A DNA stretch of 22,071 bases. Source: Gemmatimonadota bacterium (lineage in GTDB: Bacteria; Gemmatimonadota; Gemmatimonadetes; Longimicrobiales; Gaopeijiaceae). The notes under the pieces were generated by a model. It was not told where the DNA came from and did not search any database. It saw only the letters and a list, made by a program, of their open reading frames with translations. Below, one piece after another: positions 15,425 to 22,071 of this stretch. How positions within the stretch are numbered: the first letter of the stretch is position 1; the number at the start of each line of letters is the position of its first letter. The stretch spans positions 1 to 22,071 of the forward strand of contig SKVI01000197.1 in assembly GCA_007129525.1 (NCBI GenBank), given 5' to 3'. The translations under genes and the position numbers were made by a program.

Positions 15425-16234
15425 TCAGAGGAAGAGCCCTTCCCCACCCACGGTGAGGCGGAGGACCAGGTAGGTGCAGATGACGACTCCGAAACCGATG
15501 ACGGCCGCAAGGGCTCCCCGATAGTCGTTTCGGCCGCCCCCGAACCGGGCGCCCAGCACGCCCAGAAAGACGAACCAGCTCAGCACCGCCCAGACCACCT
15601 TGGGATCGCCCATCTCCAGGGAGCCCCGGTTTTCCACGGTCCAGGCCCAGCCGAAGGCCAGTGCCAGGGTCAGGCAGGCGAACCCGGCCCAGATCCCGAT
15701 CCGGGCCAGGCGATCCAGGGTGGCCAGCGGCGGAATGAAGTGGAAGAAGCGCCCAAGGCGCTTCTCCTTGAGCTCGTGATGCTGGATCAGGTAGAGCACC
15801 CCCGCCGCGAAGGCCAGCGCCAATCCCTGGTAGCCCAGGAAGGCCAGGCTCACGTGGAGCACGAATCCGGCGCCTTCGAAGTCCAGGACCAGGGGAGTGG
15901 GCTCCACGCCCAGAAGCACCGCCACGGCCTGCACCACGATGATGAACGGAAGGAGGGCGATGGCCACCCTGGACATCTCCCTGAAGGGGAGCATCACCGT
16001 CAGCGCCAGGGCCCCCACGAAGGCCAGCGAGGAGAGGGCGGCGCCGAATCCCACCAGGGGGAGCTCGCCGTAGTGGAGCCAGAAGCGAAGGAGGGCCGCG
16101 CCATGGGCCACCACCCCCATGGCCGTCAGGATGCCGGCCACCAACGGTCCCCTTCCCCGGGACCCGCCGATAAGGCAGCGAACCCAGAGGATGAAGGCCG
16201 CGATGTAGAAGAGAAGTGGAAGCAGGTGCGTCAC
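15425..16234 (-). CDS. CcsA/HemX-family integral membrane protein
   Basis: A 269-residue protein with about eight hydrophobic helices of the cytochrome c assembly (CcsA/CcmC/HemX) family. Members of this family either handle heme for cytochrome c maturation or, as HemX next to hemA in Bacillus, affect glutamyl-tRNA reductase levels. The position directly before hemA favours the HemX type. The family's Trp-rich heme-binding segment is poorly kept: where CcsA proteins have a WGxxWxWDxKE-type motif, this one has GSLEMGDPKVVWAVLSW, keeping the DPK-x-x-W part only. Candidate heme-ligand His residues remain (VAHGAALLRFWLHYGE, FVLHVSLAFLG, IQHHELK). It starts at GTG 16234, 37 bp after the LysM gene. 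Confidence 0.85.
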   Translation of the reverse strand: MTHLLPLLFYIAAFILWVRCLIGGSRGRGPLVAGILTAMGVVAHGAALLRFWLHYGELPLVGFGAALSSLAFVGALALTVMLPFREMSRVAIALLPFIIVVQAVAVLLGVEPTPLVLDFEGAGFVLHVSLAFLGYQGLALAFAAGVLYLIQHHELKEKRLGRFFHFIPPLATLDRLARIGIWAGFACLTLALAFGWAWTVENRGSLEMGDPKVVWAVLSWFVFLGVLGARFGGGRNDYRGALAAVIGFGVVICTYLVLRLTVGGEGLFL

Positions 16235-16271
16235 GCCGCCCTGAACCCCGTCCGGGGTCTCCCGTTGCTGG

Positions 16272-17507
16272 CTATGGCATCTTCCGGTCCAGGACCACCC
16301 TGAGACCCGGGGCCACCGCAGTGGGCGATTCCGAGGTGAGGAGCCGAACGGTGGAGTAGTCCTCCTCGGCCCAGATCACCTGGAATCGGGCCACCCTTCG
16401 TCCCTGTCGACCATCCCGATCTCCCACCAGGCCCACGAGCTCGTCGCCCACGGCCAGGCCGGCGTCGGTCCCCCGGTCCAGGAAGGCCTGGTCTCCGGGC
16501 AGGTAGATCTCCTTCCGATCGCGGAAGGCGACCACGGTGGCGCTCACATCCATGTCGGTAACTTCAGGGTGTACGCCCGCGACCAGGGGAAAGGTCCGCG
16601 GCCGCGTCACCCGGTGGCCCAGCTCGAATCGATCGAAGCTCCCGGTGACCCGCGCCACCGCTCCGTTTCCTTCCAGACGGGTGAGCTCCAGGACGCCGGA
16701 GGGGGCCTTGATTCGCCCCATGTCGTCGATCCGACCCTGGTCGCTGTAGGCCAGGAGCTGATCGCCCACGTCGAACTGGCCGGGGTCGTCCAGCTCCAGC
16801 AGGACGTCGTCGTAGAGCTGCACGGTGGTACGGACCATTCCCAGCGCGCGATCACCCTCGAAGTCCACCACCCGCCCCAGTTCCACGGGATCCGTGTCGA
16901 GAGGGACGACCCAGGCCGCCGAGTTGAAGGCCGAGCGGGAGACCGCCATCATCTCCTCGCGCGGCGAGACCAGGACCCCGGGACGGGTGGGGGACCGGGA
17001 AGCGGACTCGTGGGCGCCGTGGAAGATGGTCCGAGGACGGTCGGAGGTGGGTACGTCCCGGGCCTGGAAGGGCTGGCTACGCATGAGGTCGCGCCGGTCC
17101 TCCACCTGGCCCCGGGGAAAGGTGTCGGCTACCACCTCCGGGAGAGGCTCGTCCAGGGTAAGCCCGGTGATGTCGGCCAGGGCATCGTCGTCGGCCCCGC
17201 GTATGATCTGCACCCCCGGGTCGTCCGGATCCGCCGGCAGACCGGGAATAGCGAGTTCCATGCCGGGAAGGATCCGGTGTGGATCAGAGATGACGTCCCG
17301 GTTGGCCTCGAAGATCCGCTCCCAGTGCGCAGGCGAGCCCAGGTATTCCCGAGCCAACCCCGCCAGGGTATCCCCGGAGCGGACCACGTGCGTCCGGTCA
17401 GCGGTTGCCGGAGGCTCCTGGGCGTCGGCCGGCGTCGGCGCCAGGGGGGGCAGGAACGGGGCCAGGACGAGGGTGAGGACCACGGCGATCCGGAGGGACG
17501 TCTCCAT
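16272..17507 (-). CDS. Exported LysM-domain protein of unknown function
   Basis: A 411-residue protein with a signal peptide (cleavage probably after PADA, residue 29) and one LysM peptidoglycan-binding domain at about 39-88 (HVVRSGDTLAGLAREYLGS to ILPGMELAIP). A variable linker follows, and from about residue 215 to the end there are beta-rich segments with repeating motifs of the type FDVGDQLLAYSDQG and LAVGDELVGLVGDRDG, which look like small barrel domains. The function is not known; a periplasmic wall-binding role is the reasonable inference. ATG 17507 has AAAGGAG 5 nt upstream, and frame upstream of it is not signal-peptide-like. It has its own promoter and heads a group with the HemX-type and hemA genes, an unexpected partner for heme synthesis. 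Confidence 0.85.
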   Translation of the reverse strand: METSLRIAVVLTLVLAPFLPPLAPTPADAQEPPATADRTHVVRSGDTLAGLAREYLGSPAHWERIFEANRDVISDPHRILPGMELAIPGLPADPDDPGVQIIRGADDDALADITGLTLDEPLPEVVADTFPRGQVEDRRDLMRSQPFQARDVPTSDRPRTIFHGAHESASRSPTRPGVLVSPREEMMAVSRSAFNSAAWVVPLDTDPVELGRVVDFEGDRALGMVRTTVQLYDDVLLELDDPGQFDVGDQLLAYSDQGRIDDMGRIKAPSGVLELTRLEGNGAVARVTGSFDRFELGHRVTRPRTFPLVAGVHPEVTDMDVSATVVAFRDRKEIYLPGDQAFLDRGTDAGLAVGDELVGLVGDRDGRQGRRVARFQVIWAEEDYSTVRLLTSESPTAVAPGLRVVLDRKMP

Positions 17508-17628
17508 GCCGGCTCCTTTACTCCTTGACGGAGGGTTCGACACCCGGCCTCCATTCGAGGCGACCGGCGCCGGGACCCCGGGGAGGCCGAGGACACTCCT
17601 GCGGCTCCGGGATCCGGGTTCTGCCCCG

Positions 17629-17657
17629 AAGATACCGGGGCGCTCCGGGTGGGTCAA
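17629..17657 (-). promoter_or_regulatory. Putative sigma-70 promoter for the LysM-hemX-hemA group
   Basis: On the minus strand TTGACC (17652-17657) and TATCTT (17629-17634) are separated by 17 bp. The -35 hexamer matches consensus at five of six positions and the -10 at four. It lies in the 188-bp gap between hemB and the LysM gene and would give a leader of about 115 nt. A small dyad ACATC/GATGT (17660-17676) sits just upstream of the -35 and could be the hemB 3' hairpin or an operator. Confidence 0.6.
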
Positions 17658-17695
17658 CGACATCGACTTCAGATGTTTCGACAGGCGCCCTCGTG

Positions 17696-18703
17696 CTACC
17701 GCGTTCTGGCAAACTGTCGGGCCCAGTAGGTGACGATGATGTCGGCCCCGGCCCGTCGAATGGCCAGAAGCGCCTCGGTCATGGCCGCCTCCTGGTCCAG
17801 CCAGCCTCGCTCCGCAGCGGCCATGATGGCGGCGTACTCTCCCGAGACGTGGTAGGCGGCCACCGGCACCCCGGCCTCGCGGTGGACCCTGTGGATGATG
17901 TCCAGGCAGGCCAGGGCCGGCTTCACCATGACCATGTCGGCCCCTTCGTCCAGATCGGCCCAGACCTCCCGGAGCGCCTCGTCGCTGTTGGCCGGATCCA
18001 TCTGGTAACCCCGCCGATCACCGGCCATGGGAGTTGAGTCGGCGGCATCCCGGAAGGGCCCGTAGAAGGCGGAGGCGTATTTGGCGGCGTAGCTCAGGAT
18101 GGGCACGTGGTGGAAGCCCTCCCGGTTCAGCCCCTCGCGGATGGCCCCGATCCTGCCGTCCATCATATCCGACGGAGCCACCACGTCAGCACCGGCCCGG
18201 GCGTGGCTCGCGGCGGTGCGGGCCAGGAGCTCCAGGGTGGCGTCGTTGCGGACCCGGGGGTCGGCTGTCGAGCCTGCCGTCGCCGACGGGGCGGAGGCGT
18301 CGGCCTCCAACAGTCCACAGTGCCCGTGGGAGGTGTACTCGCAGAGGCAGACGTCGGTGATGACCACGAGCTGGGGGAAGGACTCCTTGAGGGCTCGCAC
18401 CCCCCGCTGCACGACGCCGTCGGTTGCCCAGGCCCCGCTTCCCACCTCGTCCTTGGCCCGGGGAATACCGAAGAGGATCACCCCGCCCAATCCCAACTCC
18501 ACCACCTCCCGGGCATCGTCCAGGAGGCCGTCCACCGAAGTGCGCTCCACCCCGGGCATGGAGGGTACGGGCCGGCGAACCCCCTCCCCCTCTTCCACGA
18601 AGAGCGGCAGTACGAGCTGCTCCGGGCTCAGCCGGGTCTCCCGCACCAGCCGACGGAGCCCCGAAGTGCGGCGAAGACGGCGGCCGCGAAAGAAGTCATC
18701 CAT
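17696..18703 (-). CDS. hemB: Delta-aminolevulinic acid dehydratase (porphobilinogen synthase)
   Basis: HemB condenses two 5-aminolevulinate molecules to porphobilinogen. The 335-residue protein has the zinc-type site Cys119, Cys121 and Cys129 (DVCLCEYTSHGHCG), the two Schiff-base lysines Lys208 (SYAAKYASAFYGPFRDA) and Lys261 (MVKPALACLDI), and the conserved QMDPANSDEAL and AYHVSGEY segments. A short Ala/Ser/Thr-rich insertion (about 134-149) lies just after the zinc site compared with the usual GHCG-to-NDATL distance. ATG 18703 was preferred, because AGGTGA lies 8 nt upstream and MDDFFRGRRLRR fits the family; a GTG at 18715 would overlap the rimI stop by 4 bp with no room for a ribosome site. 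Confidence 0.96.
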   Translation of the reverse strand: MDDFFRGRRLRRTSGLRRLVRETRLSPEQLVLPLFVEEGEGVRRPVPSMPGVERTSVDGLLDDAREVVELGLGGVILFGIPRAKDEVGSGAWATDGVVQRGVRALKESFPQLVVITDVCLCEYTSHGHCGLLEADASAPSATAGSTADPRVRNDATLELLARTAASHARAGADVVAPSDMMDGRIGAIREGLNREGFHHVPILSYAAKYASAFYGPFRDAADSTPMAGDRRGYQMDPANSDEALREVWADLDEGADMVMVKPALACLDIIHRVHREAGVPVAAYHVSGEYAAIMAAAERGWLDQEAAMTEALLAIRRAGADIIVTYWARQFARTR

Positions 18704-18711
18704 GACGTCGC

Positions 18712-19320
18712 TCACCTCTCTTGCGAATCATCGTGAGTCCCTCCGGTGTCCTGCTCGGCGGAGGGGGATTCGGCGTCCTCAGCCGCTACGACCTCGACCT
18801 TCTCGGCCGGAGAGCCCTCGGCGTCCTCCCGGGCATCCAGCTCCAAACGGAGCACCAGGGCGTCCTCGGTGGGGCGACGGTAGTATCCGGGACGAAGACC
18901 CACCTCCCGAAAGCCCCGGCTCGAATAGAGCCGGCGGGCCGGCAGGTTCGACTCCCGCACCTCCAGGAAGACGTGGGTTATCCCCGCCTCCCGGGCCTCC
19001 GCCAGGAGCTGGTCCAGGAGGATTCGCCCCACCCCGTGGCCGTGCACGTCCGGATCTACGGCCAGGTTCGCCAGCTCGCCCTCGTCGGCCACCCGCCACA
19101 CCACCCCGTGTCCCACCACCCGCCCATCGAGCTCCGCCACACGGACGATGACCCGGGAGAGGGGCATCAACGTCCGGAACGAGGTCTCGCTCCAGGGAGT
19201 GGAGAAGGCCGCACGCTCCACCTCGAGGATCCTGGGAAGGTCCTCGGGCCGGGCACGGCGCACCTCCACCGGCGGGGAGGCCCCGGTGGTCCTGGAGTCG
19301 CCGGTGACAGCCTGCACCAT
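18712..19320 (-). CDS. rimI: Ribosomal protein S18 N-alpha-acetyltransferase RimI
   Basis: A GNAT-family acetyltransferase of 202 residues. Its place directly after tsaB supports RimI, which acetylates the N-terminus of ribosomal protein S18. The GNAT fold is visible from about residue 17 (VEVRRARPEDLPRILEVERAAF, then PWSETSFRTL) through LANLAVDPDVHGHGVGRILLDQLL, the acetyl-CoA loop, where the first position of the usual R/Q-x-x-G-x-G/A is His, to LEVRESNLPARRLYSSRGF. After about residue 157 a 45-residue acidic tail extends past the usual end (E. coli RimI has 148 residues). The start ATG follows a G-rich AGGGGGG sequence and lies 9 bp after the tsaB stop. Confidence 0.9.
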   Translation of the reverse strand: MVQAVTGDSRTTGASPPVEVRRARPEDLPRILEVERAAFSTPWSETSFRTLMPLSRVIVRVAELDGRVVGHGVVWRVADEGELANLAVDPDVHGHGVGRILLDQLLAEAREAGITHVFLEVRESNLPARRLYSSRGFREVGLRPGYYRRPTEDALVLRLELDAREDAEGSPAEKVEVVAAEDAESPSAEQDTGGTHDDSQER

Positions 19321-19329
19321 CGCGCCCCC

Positions 19330-20163
19330 CTACCCCGGGCCGCCGGCGGGCCCCGAAGTCGATGCCATCCGGGGCGTCATGGGACGGGCCGAGGAGTCCC
19401 GCAGGTACTGGGGCTGCCAGCGGGAGCTGGGGTCCACCGGACGAGCATCCGGGTGCAGGAGGTGGACCCGGTGGAGTCCTTCGGCTGTGGGCAGACCGGC
19501 AGGAAGCGGGACCACCAGGTGCCCCTCTCCCTCAAGGTCCTCCCGGTGTCGGAGGGCTCCGTCGCCGCAGAAAAGGGCGTTCGGTGGGAGCTCCGACGCC
19601 ATCACCTGGTCCACCGTGGTGGCGTGGGGAGCCGCCAGCTCCTCCATCCGGTCTGGCCGCAGACGATAGCACCCGGCGTACACCCGCCGCCCCCGGGCAT
19701 CCAGGAGGACGTACCGGGGCCAGCCCTGAGCCTCGTCGGGCAGATCCACCGTGGACCCTTCCGTCTCCAGCGCCGCCACCACCGACGACGGAAGGCTCAC
19801 GCCCCACGATGCCGCGGCGGCGGCCAGCGAGGACCATGCCCACACAGGAACCTTCAGCCCGGCCGCCAGCCCCCGGGCCGTAGCCGCGGCAACCCGGACG
19901 CCGGTGAACGACCCCGGGCCCTTGCCCACCACGATCCCCTCCAGCGCCGTCCGGTCCACCATCGCCTCCTCCAGCGCCTCCCCGATGGCGGGGACCAGGC
20001 GCGATGCGTGCTCGCCCCGACGCACCAGGAGCCGACGAGCCAGGAGACTTCGGCCGCGAAAGAGCGCCACCGACCCCAGATCCGCGGAGGTGTCGAAGGT
20101 CAGGAAGAGCCCGCCTGCGCCGCCTCGGGTAGAGGCGGAGCGTGCCTCCGCCTTCGTGATCAT
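19330..20163 (-). CDS. tsaB: tRNA t6A biosynthesis protein TsaB
   Basis: TsaB is the inactive-homologue partner that scaffolds TsaD and TsaE in making the t6A37 modification of ANN-decoding tRNAs. The 277-residue product has the family start LFLTFDTSADLGSVALFRG, the HASRLVPAIGEAL segment and the signature GKGPGSFTGVRVAAATARGLA. A Pro/Ser-rich stretch at the C-terminus goes beyond the E. coli protein (231 residues). ATG 20163 overlaps the tsaE stop by 4 bp (ATGA). Frame upstream of this ATG is Gly/Pro-rich sequence antisense or out of frame to tsaE and is not part of the protein. tsaD is not in the window. Confidence 0.93.
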   Translation of the reverse strand: MITKAEARSASTRGGAGGLFLTFDTSADLGSVALFRGRSLLARRLLVRRGEHASRLVPAIGEALEEAMVDRTALEGIVVGKGPGSFTGVRVAAATARGLAAGLKVPVWAWSSLAAAAASWGVSLPSSVVAALETEGSTVDLPDEAQGWPRYVLLDARGRRVYAGCYRLRPDRMEELAAPHATTVDQVMASELPPNALFCGDGALRHREDLEGEGHLVVPLPAGLPTAEGLHRVHLLHPDARPVDPSSRWQPQYLRDSSARPMTPRMASTSGPAGGPG

Positions 20164-20627
20164 GGACGGACCTCCAGGCTCACCGGGTATCCTGGAAGGT
20201 GCGGGGGCGTGCCCACTCGATGGACCTGCACGATGCGCCGGTTCGATCCCGCTTCCGGGATGGCCAGGTGGATGTCCCAGCGATCGGTGGGAAGGTGCTC
20301 TCCGGCCCGCTCCGGCCACTCCACCAGGACCAGCTCCGGACCCCGGCCCAACTCCTCCCACCCGAGTTCCCAGAGCTCGTCGGGTTCCCGGAGCCGGTAG
20401 AGGTCCATGTGCACCACCTCCATCCCGTCCCGTCCCGGGTACCGGAACAGCAGGTTGAAGGTGGGAGAGGGCATGGCTCCCTCCACACCGGCTCCCCGGG
20501 CAATGGCCCGGGCCAGAACGGACTTTCCGGCACCCAGCTGACCCCGGAGTCCCAGAAACAGGGGAACCTCCACCTGGGCGCCGATCCCCCGACCCCACGC
20601 CGCGAGCTCCGTCTCGGTGAGGGTCAT
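20160..20627 (-). CDS. tsaE: tRNA t6A biosynthesis ATPase TsaE
   Basis: TsaE is the small P-loop ATPase that resets the TsaBD complex during t6A synthesis. The 155-residue protein, close to E. coli TsaE (153), has the Walker A GQLGAGKS at about 29-36, the family segment SPTFNLLFRY, VVHMDLYRL, a likely Walker B-type LVLVEWPERAGEHLP, and a C-terminal beta-rich tail. ATG 20627 overlaps the uvrB stop by 4 bp (ATGA) and its own stop overlaps the tsaB start, so the three genes are translationally coupled. Confidence 0.95.
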   Translation of the reverse strand: MTLTETELAAWGRGIGAQVEVPLFLGLRGQLGAGKSVLARAIARGAGVEGAMPSPTFNLLFRYPGRDGMEVVHMDLYRLREPDELWELGWEELGRGPELVLVEWPERAGEHLPTDRWDIHLAIPEAGSNRRIVQVHRVGTPPHLPGYPVSLEVRP

Positions 20628-22071
20628 GCGTGGCCCGTCCTGTTGTGGCTCATTCGTGGCTCCTTCCTCCGACCATTCTGATCCGGGCTCTCGGCTGACG
20701 CCCCCGACTCGCCATCCAGGCGAGCCCTCAACTCGAAGAGTTCGTCCCGCAGAAGGGCGGCCCGCTCGAAGTCCAGCTCGGCGGCGGCCTCCTCCATCTC
20801 GCTCTCCAGCGCCTTCACCAGCTCCTCCACGTTCACCTCATCCTGATAGGAGGCGAGCTTTTCCGCCACCTTGGGCGCCGGAGCCTCCCGGGCGTCCGCC
20901 ACCCGGGTGGAGAACTCGATCTCCTCGATGCTCTTGCGGATCGTGGCGGGCGTGATGCCGTGCTTCCGGTTGTGCTCGATCTGGATGGCGCGGCGGCGCT
21001 CCGTCTCGTCGATGCACTGCCGCATCCCCTTGGTGATCCGGTTGGCGTAGAGGATGGCGCGGCCATTCTCGTTGCGGGCCGCCCGCCCGATGGTCTGGAT
21101 CAGGGAACGGGCGTTGCGGAGGAAGCCCTCCTTGTCCGCATCCAGGATGGCCACCAGCGACACCTCCGGCAGATCCAGTCCCTCCCTCAGGAGGTTGATC
21201 CCCACCAGGACGTCGAAGCGGCCCAGTCGAAGGCCCCGCAGGATCTCCATCCGCTCGATGGTATCGATCTCCGAGTGCATGTAGCGAACCCGGACGCCCA
21301 CCGACTGGAAGTACTCGGAGAGGTCCTCAGCCATCCGCTTGGTGAGAGTGGTGACCAGGACCCGCTCGCCCCGCTCCTCCCGGGTCCGGATCTCCGCCAG
21401 AAGGTCATCCACCTGACCCTCCACCGGGCGCACCTCCACCTCCGGGTCCACCAGGCCGGTGGGTCGGATGATCTGCTCCACGACCACGCCCTCCGACAGC
21501 TCGAGCTCTCGCTCGGCGGGGGTGGCCGAGACGAAGACGGCCTGGTGCAGGAGATCCTCCCACTCCTCGTACTTCAGGGGACGGTTGTCCAGCGCCGAGG
21601 GCAAGCGGAAACCGTGCTCCACCAGGGTCCGTTTCCGGGCCCGGTCGCCGTTGTACATCCCCCCGATCTGCGGGAGGGACTGGTGCGACTCGTCCACGAT
21701 GCAGAGAAAGTCGTCGGGGAAGTAGTCCAGGAGGCACGCCGGCCGATCTCCGGGTCCCCGTCCCGCCATGTAACGCGAGTAGTTCTCGATGCCCGGACAG
21801 GTCCCGATCTGCAACATCATGTCGATGTCGAAGTTGGTCCTCGACTCGATACGCTGCGCCTCCAGGAGGCGGCCTTCCCGCTGGTAGTGCTTCACCCGCT
21901 CCTCCATCTCCTGGCGGATGAGGGGTACGGCGTCCTCAATGGTGCTCCGGTGGGTCACGTAGTGGGAGGCCGGATAGATGGCCGTCCGATCGAGCTGGGT
22001 GATGAGCTCTCCCGTGAGGGGGTCGAAGCGGGTGATCCGCTCTACCTCGTCGCCCCAGAACTCGATGCGGA
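20624..22071 (-). CDS. uvrB: Excinuclease ABC subunit UvrB (partial, N-terminus beyond right edge)
   Basis: UvrB is the damage-verifying helicase-like subunit of nucleotide excision repair. The frame is open to the window edge, giving about 482 C-terminal residues of a protein that is about 670 long in E. coli. The visible part begins near RIEFWGDEVERITRFDPLTG, then shows motif II as DESHQ, the segment QIGGMYNGDRARK, helicase motif V in DVLVGINLLREGLDLPEVS, motif VI in QTIGRAARN, and a C-terminal UVR domain (ESEMEEAAAELDFERAALLR) that contacts UvrC. A short Ser/Arg-rich tail of about 25 residues follows. The Walker A motif and beta-hairpin lie outside the window. Confidence 0.97.
   Translation of the reverse strand, partial: RIEFWGDEVERITRFDPLTGELITQLDRTAIYPASHYVTHRSTIEDAVPLIRQEMEERVKHYQREGRLLEAQRIESRTNFDIDMMLQIGTCPGIENYSRYMAGRGPGDRPACLLDYFPDDFLCIVDESHQSLPQIGGMYNGDRARKRTLVEHGFRLPSALDNRPLKYEEWEDLLHQAVFVSATPAERELELSEGVVVEQIIRPTGLVDPEVEVRPVEGQVDDLLAEIRTREERGERVLVTTLTKRMAEDLSEYFQSVGVRVRYMHSEIDTIERMEILRGLRLGRFDVLVGINLLREGLDLPEVSLVAILDADKEGFLRNARSLIQTIGRAARNENGRAILYANRITKGMRQCIDETERRRAIQIEHNRKHGITPATIRKSIEEIEFSTRVADAREAPAPKVAEKLASYQDEVNVEELVKALESEMEEAAAELDFERAALLRDELFELRARLDGESGASAESPDQNGRRKEPRMSHNRTGHA

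Noticed and set aside
18721..20400. A 559-codon open frame on the plus strand opposite rimI, tsaB and tsaE
   Set aside because: It is antisense to three well-recognised genes, has low-complexity His/Gly/Arg-rich composition and no domain; long antisense frames are expected in GC-rich coding DNA.
1..22071. Mobile element, prophage, CRISPR or defence system
   Set aside because: No transposase, integrase, cas-like or restriction-like protein is visible, gene spacing is tight and all genes are co-directional core functions.

Overview
The window is a dense, GC-rich block of Gram-negative housekeeping genes. All 20 coding regions I can support lie on the minus strand, so gene order below is given in transcription order, from high to low coordinates. 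Outer-membrane genes (Pal, TolB, LptD), GTG/TTG start codons, ATGA/GTGA junctions, large TPR and fibronectin-type proteins, and the pairing of tol-pal with lptD and heme genes all suggest a bacterium such as a member of the Gemmatimonadota. That assignment is an inference from protein character, not a database match. I see no mobile element, CRISPR array, tRNA or rRNA.

Region 1 (22071 to 17696): the end of uvrB runs into tsaE, tsaB, rimI and hemB with 4-bp overlaps or very short gaps. This is a DNA repair / tRNA t6A / ribosomal acetylation / heme module that is probably one transcript.

Region 2 (17695 to 14036): a good sigma-70 type promoter precedes an exported LysM protein, a CcsA/HemX-type membrane protein and hemA. 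With hemB this gives an incomplete heme cluster; hemC and hemD are not in the window.

Region 3 (13969 to 7407): an NAD-dependent sugar epimerase with a disordered, repeat-bearing N-terminal tail is translationally coupled to tolQ. tolR, a TolA/TonB-like protein, tolB, pal and cpoB follow, giving a complete Tol-Pal envelope machine. The order is standard except for the epimerase at the front and a 422-bp gap between tolB and pal. That gap holds a promoter-like sequence and several inverted repeats, and is the most unusual non-coding stretch here.

Region 4 (7321 to 2821): nrdR, tatC and a large lptD with two acidic insertions, tightly spaced.

Region 5 (2638 to 1): a fibronectin type III lipoprotein of unknown role, a 354-bp intergenic stretch, and the N-terminal part of a TPR protein that runs off the left edge.

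Most of the window is recognisable core biology. I did not find a clear new defence or mobile system. The points most worth a second look are the tolB-pal intergenic region, the repeat-tailed epimerase coupled to tolQ, the acidic insertions in LptD, and the uncharacterised LysM and fibronectin-type proteins.
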